The notes: generated from the sequence alone by a model not told the origin. Shown: positions 20,800-32,310, counted from the stretch's first letter. The stretch is 64,000 nucleotides of DNA from Lumbricus terrestris (GCA_949752735.1 OX457051.1:2778629-2842628), one strand, 5' to 3'. Translations and numbers: made by a program.

Positions 20800-23700
20800 A
20801 CAATAAGGCTGCAAAATTAAAGCCCAGCGCATGCGCTATATAAATGTTCAATTACTATTACTACTATTACTATTACTATTAATCTCCCATTCACTGGATT
20901 GGCTCTTTGAATATGAATGAGAGGCTGATGATCAGTCTCTAGCCAGAAGTGTTTTCCAAACAATTACACCTGGAACTTCTGTAGCGCCCATACTATTGCA
21001 AGTCCTTCTCTCTCAATCGTTGAGTATCGGGTTTCTCTTGGTAGAAACTTTCTACTAGCGTATGCAATGGGATGCTTAACGCCATCTACTTCCTGTAGTA
21101 AAACAGCGCCTGCCCCATAATTCGAAGCGTCCGTCTGCAAAATGAACTCTGCGCTCCAGTCCGGCAATCTCAGGATTGGATAATTCATCAGATGCTGCTT
21201 TAGCTCCTGAAAAGCTAATTCTTGCGCGTCACCCCAGCTGACTTTGTTCGGCTGATTCTTCCTCGTCAGATCAGTTAGCGGAGCGGCGATGCTGGCAAAG
21301 TTCGGAATGAACTTTTGATAATATCCAAGTAGTCCCAAATACGAGCGAATCTGTTTCTTGGTTTCTGGTCGTGAAGCTTCTGCGATTTTCTCTATTTTCT
21401 CTGCTTTTGGCTGAATCATTCCATCACTTATCTTATGTCCTAAGAAGTCGATGCCCTGTTCTCCAATTTGACATTTAGTTGGTCTAAGTGTTAGACCGGC
21501 CCTTCGTACTCTTGTAAAGAAGTCCTTCAGAGAACTCAGATGATCTGGCCATCCAACAGAGTGGCATAGGACATCATCAAGATAGTTGTCCAGATTTTTA
21601 CTTTGATCCAAGAGCTTTCGCATAGCTCTAGAAAACGTTGAAGGCGCCGTTACCAATCCAAATGGCATAGTGACAAATCGATAGAGTTCACGGTGCGTTA
21701 TAAACGACGTGCAGTCCCTGGATTCTGGTTCGACTTCGATTCCCCAGTAACCTTTTGAAAGATCAAACTTTGAGAAGAAATTGTTGCCTGCTAACTTGAC
21801 AAAAATCTCATCGGCCTGTGGCATCGGCTCAGCGTCAAACTCTGTGATTCGGTTCAAATCCCTGAAGTCCACACAAGGACGATTGGATCCGTCTGCCTTT
21901 CTTACTAGCAACATAGGAGAGGCGTATGCTGCTGTGGAAGGTTCAATCACTCCTAACCTGATCATGTCATCGATTTCCTTGTCCAACTCTTGCCTCATAG
22001 CATAAGGCACAGGATATGGTCTCTTCCGCACTGGAACATTCGACGTAAGCTGGATTCGATGTCTGACTAGGTTGGTTCTTCCTGGCACATCACTGAAGAT
22101 GTCTTGGAATTCTTCCAAGAGGTTTTCGACCTCCTTCTTCTGATCTGTTGACAGAGCCTGGCCTATCTCCACATCTTTGTAAGTTTCTCTTTGCAGGTTG
22201 TTAAAGAGTGGCAGATTTCCTTCCCCTGTCATCCTCATCTCTGCATCAGACAATTCTTCCACGACAACAGCTGCTCCTACAGCTTGCGTCTCGTCATTCA
22301 CGGCTTCCTCGCTCGATCTAATCTCGCTCTCTGTTTGACGCTCATAATAGCGTTTCAGCATGTTCGCATGGAACGTCTTTATTCGGTGAGGAAACTGGAT
22401 TACATAATCAGCTTCTCCAAACCGTTTCAGTACTTGAAATGGACCTTTCCATTGCATCTGCAGTTTGTTGCTTTCTGTAGGCAACAGTAGCAGTACTTTA
22501 TCACCTGGATCAAACTTTCGAGGCTTCGCATGCTTGTCAAAATTTCGCTTATACTTATCAGCGGCTCTTTGCAGATTTTCTTGAGCCAAATGACAAGTCT
22601 CTTGAAGACGATTCCTCAGATCGACAACATACTCATAAGTCGTCTTCGCCTCTGGTTCAGCAACATCTTTTGTCCACAGTTCTTTCAAGATAGCCATTGA
22701 CCCTCGCACAGGCCTTCCGTAAATCATCTCAAATGGACTGAATCCCGTACTTTCATTACTGACCTCACGATATGCGAACATCAAAGGATCTAAGTATCGA
22801 TCCCAATCTTTCACTTTCTCTGCACACATCTTCCGAAGCATTTGTTTAATGACTCCGTTATATCGTTCAACCAATCCACAGTTCTGACTGTGATATGGAG
22901 TGCTGAATAGTTGCTTTATCGACAGAAGTCGACCTACTTCCTTCATCATTGCTCCTGTGAACTGTGATCCATTATCACTCAGCAACTCCAATGGAGCACC
23001 CATCCTTGAAAAGATGCTAAGCAATGCTTCTGCAACAGAACAGGTGTCAATTTGCTTAAGTGCGATACACTCAGGATAGCGGCTTGCACAATCCACCAAT
23101 GTTAAGATGTATCGGTGTCCTCGCTCTGAGCATGGAAGTGGTCCAATCAAGTCAACCACGCATCTCTTAAAGACCGTGTCGATTATCGGCATTTTAATCA
23201 ACGGCACTTTCTGAACTCGCCCCTTCGGCAAGGTTCTTTGACAAATGTCGCAGGATCGACAGTACCTTCCAATATCACTGTAGCATCCTGGCCAAAAGAA
23301 TTGCGATAGAATTCTCTCTTGAGTTTTGTGAATGCCCAAGTGTCCTCCAAGAATTGAGCTATGGGCTATTTCCATTACTCTGGTTCTCAACTTGGATGGA
23401 ATTACCAGCTGCTTTACTTCATCGCCGAAGTTATGATGTGGTGATCGAAACTTGCGGTACAGCAACCCTCGTTCCACATCAAAGCGTACGACGCGATCAA
23501 CATCGTTCTTGACAGGTGTTTCTTTCTGTGCTGAATACTCCCAGCATTTCTTCAACGAATTGTCTTCAGCCTGCTCCTTCTTCAGCGTTTCCAATGTGAC
23601 TTCATTCCGAAATTCTGGGACTCTTAACTGCTTTGGCAATGCTTTCGCTTTCTCTTTCATATTTCGAGTCTCCACGGCTGACGTCACATTTAACTGCTCT

Positions 23701-24280
23701 TCGGCACTCATCTCATCTTTCCCTGCGTCAATTAACAAGTCTTGTTCATGCACTTCAGTGCTCTTGTCAAAGGATCTGGGCCGTAGTTCCGCTCCAGATA
23801 TATTTCCAATTACGAGGTCGTATAGTGTTTCCTTCATGCAGAGCGCTTTCACTTTCCCTGTGAAGTAGTCCGTTCTGACTTCAATGATAACGGTTGGCAC
23901 TTTCCTCATAGTTTTGTCAATCAGAATGCACAATTCATGCTTCCCCGTCATCTGATTCTTTTTCACCAGCTTCCTGGCTACAACAACTGACGAACATCCG
24001 GTGTCTCGAAGCACTTCGACCTGCTGATCACCTACATAACCTATCGTCGTTTTCATATCAGTTCCGTATTTTCCCGGTCTACTTGCTTCAGCTATGACGT
24101 GCGCTTTACAACCACATCTTAGTTCGACATCTTCACCACCCGAAAGATTTTTCAACGCCTGACCAGCGTTTTCATCACATCCTTCCTTGACCAGCGTCCT
24201 TTCTGGATCAGTAGAGGTTGCTGTCGTTCTATGCGTTTTCTTATCAACTGCAGAAGATGTTGGTTTATCCCTGTTTTCAG
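20800..24280 (-). pseudogene. Outer element pol: protease, integrase, RT, RNase H
   Basis: A - strand frame is open from 24280 to a TAA at 20964-20966. Protease: VLRDTGCSSVVV near 24010. Integrase: an HHCC zinc finger (HSSILGGHLGIHKTQ ... CRSCDICQR, 23360-23225), then the DDE residues in CVVDLIGPL, LLSDNGSQFTG and LVERYNGVIK (23165, 22975, 22880), then a GPF/Y-type module (QWKGPFQVLKRFG, near 22430). RT follows with FFSKFDLSKGYWGI (21765) and NYLDDVL (21585). RNase H shows FILQTDASNYGAG (21125) and STIEREGLAIVWAL (21010). After the stop the frame continues with FWLETDHQPL and then dissolves into TAGTAAT repeats (20860-20885), so the last part of RNase H is lost. Upstream, the frame is continuous with gag once the nested element is removed. 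Confidence 0.9.
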
Positions 24281-24728
24281 TGTTGGGTTCACTTGCTCTA
24301 GTCTAGAAGATGATGAGTAATACTCAGGTCCGTAATGTAAAATAACATCGATTTATTCAATAACAGAGCAGTCTGACAAGAAGTAGGTTAACGTTACCCA
24401 AAGCTGACATGAAGTACGACCGATACAGCTGATTCGACAGAGCTGAGGTGAAGACACACCAGGCTAACGGAGCCCAAAGGAAGACGGATGTAGGCCAGTT
24501 CACCAACGGGGTGGGACGGCAATCGAAGAAGACAAACGTCGTAGAACACGAACCACACGCCACGCTCAACAGGAGTCGAACACACACCACAGAGTAGACC
24601 CACGACAAGAAGCAAGCCCCCACAGTAGTAGCCCTTTAAATAGGCCCTGCCCTTCCCTCAACTCCCACATAGTCAAGGAAAGTCCAAGTAAGGAAGCCCA
24701 GAGGGGTAATAGGTAGCTAACACTCACA
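24281..24728 (-). repeat. Nested element 3' LTR (448 bp)
   Basis: Same sequence as 30122-30569 by eye. Ends TGTT...ACA. It contains an 88-codon frame that I do not take to be a gene, because it is present in both LTRs and has no recognisable domain. Confidence 0.9.
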
Positions 24729-24745
24729 TACCCCCCCACCAGAAC
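24729..24745 (-). promoter_or_regulatory. Polypurine tract of nested element
   Basis: On the - strand GGTGGGGGGGTA lies directly before the 3' LTR start. This agrees with right-to-left transcription. Confidence 0.7.
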
Positions 24746-25141
24746 ATGAGGAGTCCAACGGGGACGACGAACTATACAAACAATACTACGCCTAAATGCA
24801 AAATCACTCAGTACAAGCCATTACACGTACTAAGCAATTCAGCAAGACTTAACTAAATAATGCATCGCACTCATAAATAACGTAAGAGTCCGATATAATC
24901 ATGATCTGAATACACAAACTCCATATAACCCAAATCATCAGTTCACACGTAATCCCGATATATATATATACACATCAATAGTTCAAATGTCCAAAAAACT
25001 ATATCTGAAACACAAGAAAAAATTTGGACACCAACTGGTGTATCAGAAATGAACCAAAATGTATAATGGTCATCGGCACAAGCCACCCTACACTACAGAC
25101 ACACTGAAGAGTTCATTGCCGAAGAATTCCGTGCTTTCCTT
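24746..25141 (-). other. Non-coding 3' region of nested element
   Basis: Between the end of the long frame and the polypurine tract. AT-rich, with TATATATATA at about 24960. No coding signal. Confidence 0.5.
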
Positions 25142-28100
25142 TTATGACAGAACGTTCCATTGAAACTGTTTCTGGACAGTGTTTGACTTTTCATGACAGA
25201 ATGTTCCATTGAAACTGTTTCTGGACAGTGTTTGACTTTTCATGACAGAATGTTCCATGGAAACTGTTTCTGGACAGTGTTTGCACATGACTGACGACTG
25301 CACTGCATCCCTACAGCACCGACGACTGACATCCTGACACGCAGTTCCTGGAAGACGACGAACGCAACAGAGAGCGTCTCTGTTACGTCCTGATGACGCC
25401 ACAGTCAGAACCACTGCCAAGACACCTTGACGTTGCCTCGACAGGATTCCACCCACGTCACGACCGCTTCCATGAGACGATTCGCAGTCCCTCTGAAGAA
25501 CTGAAGAAGAACCAGTAGCCAGATGCCACTGCTCCCAGATCACACGTCGCAACAACCAGGTATGACTTTTAACACACCCGAGTGTCATCAGCGACGAACG
25601 TCCTATCCCACGTCCCCAACGACCAGCCAGATCCTGAGCAGTGCCCACCGTGTCACCGCGCATCAACGTCACCACACACGTCAGCAGAAGTAGTCTCAGG
25701 AACACGACCTGACGCCGTCCATGCTTCCACGATTTCACTCGGCCGTAGACGCTATCCACGATCCCCGACTCCAGATCAGCGAACCACTGCAAAGAAACTT
25801 GCACACAAGTCTGAGCTTTCATGAAATCTATTACATGACAACTATCCGAAGCACAGCCATAATGTGTCAACAACACAACACAACATGCAACTGTCACACA
25901 TATCACCACCGTATGACACCACACAACCATCCATGCCACTCGAATCTCAACACAGTAACATCTGATGTGCCAAAACACCATCTTCATCAATGTGTCTCGT
26001 ATCTGCATCACCACAGAATCAACCAGCCACGACAACACAACATCAACTTGAAGACACCTAATGAAGGTAACAATGCACTCATTCACTGCAACAACTCGAT
26101 CATACATCACTAAAGAGGCAACACCACAACCATGTATCAGCACCTGATCAATCATCTCTGAAGACACAATACCATAATCATGTATCAACACACGATCAAA
26201 CATCACTGACGATGCAACACCATAATCATGTATCAGCACACAATCAATCATCTTTGAAGACACTATAGATGTTTTACCCGGTACTTCACTAAACACATGT
26301 GCAAAGTCATGCAAAACATCCCGCAATTCCGCACGACAGTCAGCAGACACTTCACATTGTAAGACCTTATCCTCTAAAGTCACATCATTCATCCTCACAT
26401 CCGGATTTACCACCAACACAGAAGCCACCACCTCCTCATTCGGTCGCTCATACACCACATCCATACGATCCACATAGCGCTTCATCAAATTCACATGTAC
26501 CACCCGTTCCGTTTTTCTTCGATCCGGGGTACTCACTAAATAATCGACCGGACCAAGTCGACGTACAACCACATACGGTCCACAATATTTAGTCTGTAAA
26601 AGTTTACCCACCAACGGAATCAAGAGTAAAACCTTGTCACCTTCCTCAAAAGACACAGCACGTGACTGCTTATCATACAGTTGCTTCGATTTACTTTTCG
26701 CATCAACAGCATTTTCACCAGCAAGTTTCAATCCAACACGCATACGTTCACGTAATTGTAAAACATAGTCAATCACGTTCTTGCCAGACACTTCATGTAC
26801 AACATCTTTCGCCAACCATTCTTCCTTCATCAATTGCAACATGCCACGCACATCTCTGCCATACATCAAATCAAAAGCAGAAAAACCAGTACCCTGTACC
26901 GGAACCTCTCTATATGCAAACAAGATCCACGGCAACATTGCATCCCAAGAACCCGGATATGTTTCAGCCAACGCCTTCAACATATCTTTCATAGTACGAT
27001 GAAAGCGTTCGCACGAGCCATTCGTTTGTGGTCTGTAAGGACTAGTTTTCAACTGCACAATACCACATTCATGCACAAACACTTGCATCAAATCAGACAT
27101 GAATTCTGAGCCACAATCAGATAACAATTCTTTCGGAAATCCGAAAAGCGAAAAAACTTCACACAAACATTTAGCCACATCCTGCGCCGTATGATTCTTC
27201 AACGGAAACGCAAATGGAAAATGGGAAGCCAAATCAATGACCGTGAGAATAAACCTATTCCCCGTTCCCTCACATACACTCAATGGGCCTACGATGTCCA
27301 TTGCCAAGCGTTGAAACACTTCCTCCATTACAGGCATACTGACCATGGGCGCCCTATAATTTCTGTTTCCTTTGCCTAAGCGTTGACACACATCACATGA
27401 ACGACAATACTCACGAACGTGACGATTCACATGAGGCCACCAGAAATGCTTCGTCAACCGATCCAGTGTCTTTCTAGTACCCAAATGCCCAGCCGCTGGT
27501 ATATCATGGGCCACATGCAACAACTTCTGTCTTAAGTCACGAGGCACAACTATTTGTACCACACCCATTCCTAATGGTGTACACTTCTCCTCCCATCGAC
27601 GCACCAAGACCTCGTCCACCAACGCATACGGTTGTACACGCCCACCGACAGACACCGTCTCGTCTACTTGTGCATACAATGGTCTCAATTCAGGACACCG
27701 GCGCTGGCGCAATATTAATTCCTGTCGGCTAACATATAGCTCCGATCTTTCTACCACAACAGATTCTGTCGCTGCAAATAAACTCGATAAGTCGCCTTCA
27801 TCGAAATTCATTCGTTCAACTTGTCTGTCAATTATTTCACCTGGCGTTCGCTCTTGGTCGGCCGACTGCGTACTTTGACCCACTATCTCCGACTGCTCGG
27901 GCGCCGCTTCACTGCACACCGCCGTCTCCCTCTCACTCTGTCTCAGTGCATATGCTCTAGCCTGTGCACGAGTCGTCACCGCTACCTCCAACACCTGTCC
28001 TGCCAGCGCTGTATCATTACCCACAATGCAATGCACCCCAGCCATTGGAAGTGAATTCATTAGACAGCATAACACCTCACCTTGAACAAATGCACAATCA

Positions 28101-29794
28101 ACATTCACTTTCACCAGAGGACATTCCACAATAGAACCAGATATACCTCTGAGTAACCTTGTTTCATTCATGTGTACAAACTCATGCTCATTCAACCATT
28201 CATTAGACACCAAAGACTGCAGCGCTCCACTGTCCCTCAAGAATACCGCCTCCTTTCGTGCACCCTCATCATCAATTACACATCCAATCACACAAAATGG
28301 TGCATACAGTTTATCAACAGATTCAATTGGCTTCGGAAAACTCTGTGGTTTAACAGGCGCCGAAACAGTCTGAACCAAACCCACAGGTTTCGCACCCCTC
28401 CAATTTTCCATTTGAGTCCCCTCCTTTCGTTTTAATTTCCAACAACTGGCCTTCGTATGACCTGGCGCTCTACAAAATGCGCACGTGACCGGTTCCCCAA
28501 AACCAGTGACGTCATCATTTTCCCGCACAGGCTTATTAAACCCATACGTTCCTCTTTGAGGCGAACGTCGACCCCAATTTGTATCACGACGCGTACCATC
28601 CTTGTACCCCACGCCTTGACGCTCCCATACATCTTTCTTCTCACTTTCATCAGATGAGAATCCTCGTGTACGGTCGAAAAAATCCCTTCGGAACCCCCCA
28701 GAATAATGGTTCGGCCCCTGCTTGTATAACACTGCATATTCATCCGCTAAACGTGCAGCACTTGCAACAGTATCAGGACTCTTATCTATCAGCCACCTGT
28801 GTACTTCAATAGGTAACGCTTGTACAAACTGCTCCATGAGAATTACCTCTTTAAATTTTGCTAACTCCTCCCACGAGTTTGTACCCTCAATCCATCTCTG
28901 AAAAGGACTCTGCAGTCGAAATGCATAATTCGCATACGTTTCCCTCGGTTCTTTTCGCAACCCCCGAAATTTCTTTCGATAAAATTCCGGAATACGTTCG
29001 TACGCCGTCAATAGCGCACTCTTCACAATATCATATTGGACGCACTCCTCCAACGATAAAGCCGCAAAAACTTTCGCCGCCTTCCCCGACAACTGTGGCT
29101 GTAGGAGGGACGACCATTTTCCCATCGGAATTTGATGCAACGTCATTGCTTGCTCAAACGCCGCAAAATAATGTTCGATATCGGCCGAATCAAATTTTGG
29201 CACAAATTTCAGAGCTGCCCCAAAACGCAAATCCTCATTTCCATGCGCTGGTCGTTCGACAGCCCCACCTCCTTCTATTCTCCGTCCGTCCATTTCTAAT
29301 CTCTGCTTCTCCAATTCCATATTCATTCGTTTCTCCTCCATGTCAAATCTCCTTTTCGTCTCCTCTGCTTCAATCCTCAATTTATTCTCCTCTCTCTCTG
29401 CTTCAATCCTCAATTTATTCTCCTCTGCTTCAATCTGCATTTTCTTCTCCTCTCTCTCTGCTTCAATTTGCATTTTCTTCTCCTCTCTCTCGGCTTCAAT
29501 TTGCATTTTCTTCTCCTCGAATCTCATTCGCTCCTTCTCTCTCTCCCACTCTCTGTCCTCTTTTAAGTGCAAGCGCTCTAACTCGGCCTCCTCTTTCTTA
29601 GCCTGTGCCTTAAGTTTCCAAGCTGCACTACCCAATTTCGGTGACAATGGTTTCATAGCCATTCTCCTCACCTGTGACCTAGACACGTCCTCCACATCCT
29701 CACCATATGTCTCACTCACCAGTCGAAGTGTGTCACTTGGTATGTCTCTGACATCCCCAAATTCAGGAATTAACTCCTCCTCTAACGACGCCAT
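25142..29794 (-). CDS. Nested element gag-protease-integrase polyprotein, no RT
   Basis: A single 1550-codon frame. Residues ~60-175 are a charged coiled coil with tandem EEKKMQIEAER-type repeats. The gag core spans ~190-380. A CCHC knuckle, CAFCRAPGHTKASC, lies near 437-450, and a protease-like LRDSGALQSLVS near 520. Integrase has the zinc-binding HDIPAAGHLGTRKT...CRSCDVCQR (760-806) and DDE residues in MDIVGPL, LLSDCGSEF and SCERFHRTM (about 834, 895, 928). A GPY/F-type module (KYCGPYVVVRRLG) is near 1075. A linker, DFAHVFSEVPGKTS (about 1160-1175), normally leads into RT in Gmr1-like elements. Instead there are three to four 16-residue repeats (VLIHDYGVASS) and about 320 residues of unfamiliar low-complexity sequence. 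RT and RNase H are absent. The frame is otherwise intact, but the tail may be a chance open frame. Confidence 0.85.
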   Translation of the reverse strand: MASLEEELIPEFGDVRDIPSDTLRLVSETYGEDVEDVSRSQVRRMAMKPLSPKLGSAAWKLKAQAKKEEAELERLHLKEDREWEREKERMRFEEKKMQIEAEREEKKMQIEAEREEKKMQIEAEENKLRIEAEREENKLRIEAEETKRRFDMEEKRMNMELEKQRLEMDGRRIEGGGAVERPAHGNEDLRFGAALKFVPKFDSADIEHYFAAFEQAMTLHQIPMGKWSSLLQPQLSGKAAKVFAALSLEECVQYDIVKSALLTAYERIPEFYRKKFRGLRKEPRETYANYAFRLQSPFQRWIEGTNSWEELAKFKEVILMEQFVQALPIEVHRWLIDKSPDTVASAARLADEYAVLYKQGPNHYSGGFRRDFFDRTRGFSSDESEKKDVWERQGVGYKDGTRRDTNWGRRSPQRGTYGFNKPVRENDDVTGFGEPVTCAFCRAPGHTKASCWKLKRKEGTQMENWRGAKPVGLVQTVSAPVKPQSFPKPIESVDKLYAPFCVIGCVIDDEGARKEAVFLRDSGALQSLVSNEWLNEHEFVHMNETRLLRGISGSIVECPLVKVNVDCAFVQGEVLCCLMNSLPMAGVHCIVGNDTALAGQVLEVAVTTRAQARAYALRQSERETAVCSEAAPEQSEIVGQSTQSADQERTPGEIIDRQVERMNFDEGDLSSLFAATESVVVERSELYVSRQELILRQRRCPELRPLYAQVDETVSVGGRVQPYALVDEVLVRRWEEKCTPLGMGVVQIVVPRDLRQKLLHVAHDIPAAGHLGTRKTLDRLTKHFWWPHVNRHVREYCRSCDVCQRLGKGNRNYRAPMVSMPVMEEVFQRLAMDIVGPLSVCEGTGNRFILTVIDLASHFPFAFPLKNHTAQDVAKCLCEVFSLFGFPKELLSDCGSEFMSDLMQVFVHECGIVQLKTSPYRPQTNGSCERFHRTMKDMLKALAETYPGSWDAMLPWILFAYREVPVQGTGFSAFDLMYGRDVRGMLQLMKEEWLAKDVVHEVSGKNVIDYVLQLRERMRVGLKLAGENAVDAKSKSKQLYDKQSRAVSFEEGDKVLLLIPLVGKLLQTKYCGPYVVVRRLGPVDYLVSTPDRRKTERVVHVNLMKRYVDRMDVVYERPNEEVVASVLVVNPDVRMNDVTLEDKVLQCEVSADCRAELRDVLHDFAHVFSEVPGKTSIVSSKMIDCVLIHDYGVASSVMFDRVLIHDYGIVSSEMIDQVLIHGCGVASLVMYDRVVAVNECIVTFIRCLQVDVVLSWLVDSVVMQIRDTLMKMVFWHIRCYCVEIRVAWMVVWCHTVVICVTVACCVVLLTHYGCASDSCHVIDFMKAQTCVQVSLQWFADLESGIVDSVYGRVKSWKHGRRQVVFLRLLLLTCVVTLMRGDTVGTAQDLAGRWGRGIGRSSLMTLGCVKSHTWLLRRVIWEQWHLATGSSSVLQRDCESSHGSGRDVGGILSRQRQGVLAVVLTVASSGRNRDALCCVRRLPGTACQDVSRRCCRDAVQSSVMCKHCPETVSMEHSVMKSQTLSRNSFNGTFCHEKSNTVQKQFQWNVLS
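25144..25290 (+). repeat. 49-bp tandem repeat, three units
   Basis: Units starting ATGACAGAA(T/C)GTTCCAT occur at 25144, 25193 and 25242. The period is not a multiple of three, so the reading frame of the overlapping long frame changes from unit to unit. This argues that the very end of that frame is not under coding constraint. Confidence 0.85.
26131..26275 (-). repeat. 48-bp tandem repeat encoding 16-residue units
   Basis: CATGTATCA occurs at 26131, 26179 and 26227, within 48-bp units. Translated on the - strand they give repeats of VLIHDYGVASS-type sequence in the long frame, directly where RT would be expected. The 48-bp period keeps the frame. Confidence 0.85.
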
Positions 29795-30104
29795 TTTACC
29801 TCTACGCCCTGTCGACTATTCGACGTGCAGACCAACGCACAGCGCAAAAATTCACCCACGACAGCTCACTTCAAAACTGTCTCGACCAACTTTACAAAAC
29901 TCGCAAAACTCAATGTCGCAAAACGTCGAAATTTCCCGCACTAATTTTCCCTACCTAATTCGCCAAAAACAACAACCATTGACCTGTCTTCACAGCCAAC
30001 CACCATATAACACTTTCCAACGGAATTACCACCGTACTATTTGCTAAATTTCACGGAAACAACGCCCCTTTTTTGACGCAAATTTCAAATTATCGTGAAA
30101 AAAA

Positions 30105-30121
30105 TCCCGCGAGACCCCATC
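30105..30121 (-). promoter_or_regulatory. Putative primer binding site of nested element
   Basis: On the - strand, two bases after the 5' LTR, TGGGGTCTCGCGGG follows. The TGG start and position fit a primer binding site. I cannot assign the tRNA from memory. Confidence 0.5.
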
Positions 30122-30569
30122 TGTTGGGTTCACTTGCTCTAGTCTAGAAGATGATGAGTAATACTCAGGTCCGTAATGTAAAATAACATCGATTTATTCA
30201 ATAACAGAGCAGTCTGACAAGAAGTAGGTTAACGTTACCCAAAGCTGACATGAAGTACGACCGATACAGCTGATTCGACAGAGCTGAGGTGAAGACACAC
30301 CAGGCTAACGGAGCCCAAAGGAAGACGGATGTAGGCCAGTTCACCAACGGGGTGGGACGGCAATCGAAGAAGACAAACGTCGTAGAACACGAACCACACG
30401 CCACGCTCAACAGGAGTCGAACACACACCACAGAGTAGACCCACGACAAGAAGCAAGCCCCCACAGTAGTAGCCCTTTAAATAGGCCCTGCCCTTCCCTC
30501 AACTCCCACATAGTCAAGGAAAGTCCAAGTAAGGAAGCCCAGAGGGGTAATAGGTAGCTAACACTCACA
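30122..30569 (-). repeat. Nested element 5' LTR (448 bp)
   Basis: Partner of 24281-24728 and apparently identical to it, which indicates a recent insertion. It should carry the promoter for the nested element, but I identify no core promoter motif with confidence. Confidence 0.9.
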
Positions 30570-31974
30570 TCAGCTTTTTGTTTCTGTGCATTTCTAGGCT
30601 TCCAGGAAGTCTGCATTCCTGCTGCTTTCTGTGAAGTAGGCCTATTCATTCTAAATCGGCAAGAATTATAGGAATGTCCTGGCCGATTGCAGAAAAAACA
30701 AAGCCTATCAGTAGCCCCATTACGACTTTGGTCTTTCCGTCCAGTCCTCTCATTTTCCTTAGTGAAGTCTGGCTTGAGAAATTTTCTCTCTGTTCTTATT
30801 TCTTTTTCTGCGAAGTTCGACTGGTATGGCTGCTTTAACCTTCTGTCGTGTGCCTCTATGTAGGTCTCCGCTAATTTAGCTAGTTCCTGAAGATCTTTTG
30901 GCGCTCTTTCTCTCAAGAAAAGCGACAATTCTTTGCTCACAACCGAAAGATACTGCTCCTTTACCAGCAAACTCTTCAGTCCTTCAAAGTCTTGAGTGAC
31001 TTTGGCGAGCTCAATCCATCTCATCATGTAGCTTTCTAACCTAGTGATGAACTGTTGAGGCGATTCACCTGTTTCCGGTCTACAAGTATTAAACCGTTTG
31101 TGAAAGCCTTCCTCCGTCATTTGATATCTTTTCAGAAGAGCATCTTTCAATGCGTCATAATCGTCGTATTGTTCAGGCGGCATACGCGCAAAGACATCTA
31201 AAGCGCGTCCCTTCAAAAGTGCGGCTAAATAAACTGCCCATTCTTGCCTTCTCCATTTTCGAATAGACGCATATTTCTCAAATCTTCTCAGATAAGCGTC
31301 CATATTATCTTTGCCATCCTCAAATGGAGGCAGCTTTGGTCCTTTCCTCGCATTGACTGTCCAATCCGAGGGCCGCTCCTCTTCCTCATCCTCCTCGCCA
31401 TCCTCTTCCGATGCTGCGTTTTCACTCACGCTTCTGATGCTATCCTGCCGTAGGCCTACAGCTTTCCCTTCGAGCTTAGCTTTTTCCAAAGCCATGGATT
31501 GCTCATGCTGCTCCTTTTGCATTTCCAATGCCTGCTCGTGCGCCTCTGCTTTCATCTTTCTTTCTAATTCTAATTTTCTCATGGCGCATTCATCGGCTTC
31601 GGCTTTTGATTGTCTTTCCAACTCTATGGCTTCGGCTTTGGCTCGTCTTTCCAAATCGAAGGCTTCGGCTTTTGCCTGTCTTTCCAAATCAAACTTATGT
31701 CGCTCCATCTCAAACTTTTTGAGTGCGTTTTTTCTTCGGCTACGGCTTTAGCCTGTTGCTCCATATCCAACTTCTTGAGTGCGTTTTGTTCTGCTTCTGC
31801 TTTAGCCTGACGCTCCATCTCAAACTTGCGCAACTCTCTGTCAGCTGCTCGCTCTTCTCGCTCAAGAATCCGTTTCTGTCGCGCTTCCTCATCAGCTGTG
31901 TGCTTTTCCACAAACTGAAGAAGCTCAGGCCCTTTCAAGCCACTCCTTTCGGCAAGTGCTATCAATTGCTCCAT
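30570..31974 (-). pseudogene. Outer element gag
   Basis: Starts at 31974 (MEQLIALAERSGLKGPELLQ). A highly charged region follows with repeats of the form KAEAxxLERQ, predicted coiled coil. The frame shifts in a T run near 31727-31732, so the N-terminal part and the rest lie in different frames. The rest carries an acidic stretch, a gag core (MDAYLRRFEKYASIRKWRRQ, FITRLESYMMRWIEL) and a CCHC knuckle, CFFCNRPGHSYNSC, near 30685. At 30570 it is cut by the nested element. Beyond that point the coding continues at 24280 as pol, in the same frame. Confidence 0.85.
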
Positions 31975-32290
31975 GTCGAGAAATAATTAGCAGACTGGGC
32001 TAAACTGAAACAGAATATCCCCTCAGCAACAAATGCTAGTCTATTCAGTCTAGATAATTATCTAAGACCCCAATATAGGCGACGCTAAAAGAAGTATGTC
32101 TTTAAACAATCCCTCTGGCCTATTTTATGCAGCGTACAACACCTACCCTATCCTAGTAACAATCTTTAGCAATGCTTCAATGCGTTTAGCTAAAATGTCT
32201 AGCAGTGCCTAAATCCCCGTCTAATTCTATCGAGATAATGAAAGCTATGTTATACTAATACCCCGACACTAGCCTAAACAAACTCGACCA
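31975..32290 (-). other. Outer element 5' leader
   Basis: Non-coding sequence between the primer binding site and the gag start. No motif recognised. Confidence 0.5.
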
Positions 32291-32307
32291 TCCCACCGCT
32301 GCCACCA
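32291..32307 (-). promoter_or_regulatory. Primer binding site, tRNA-Leu type
   Basis: On the - strand, three bases after the 5' LTR, the sequence TGGTGGCAGCGGTGGGA is complementary to TCCCACCGCTGCCACCA. As I recall them, animal tRNA-Leu genes end this way with CCA added, so tRNA-Leu is the likely primer. Confidence 0.7.
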
Positions 32308-32310
32308 CAT

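Larger units (their letters stand above)
24281..30569 (-). mobile_element. Nested LTR retrotransposon lacking RT
   Basis: Two 448-bp LTRs (24281-24728 and 30122-30569) that appear identical start TGTTGGG and end ACTCACA. The 4-bp sequence TCAG flanks both sides (24277-24280, 30570-30573), consistent with a target duplication. It reads right to left: primer site next to 30121, one long coding frame 29794-25142, polypurine tract at 24729-24745. Only gag, protease and integrase are recognisable. It has inserted into the gag-pol region of the outer element in the same orientation. Confidence 0.9.

Noticed and set aside
24357..24623. 88-codon frame MGACFLSWVYS..., also at 30198-30464
   Set aside because: It lies wholly inside the 448-bp LTRs and is therefore present twice. 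No domain is recognised and it overlaps the expected regulatory region.
25142..26270. Tail of the nested polyprotein as a new functional domain
   Set aside because: It is low in complexity, and the last 150 bp are a 49-bp repeat that changes frame from unit to unit, so a chance open frame is at least as likely. Kept only as a question in the findings.
25582..29601. Many + strand frames of 60-250 codons
   Set aside because: They are antisense to the long gag-integrase frame, which has clear domains on the - strand.
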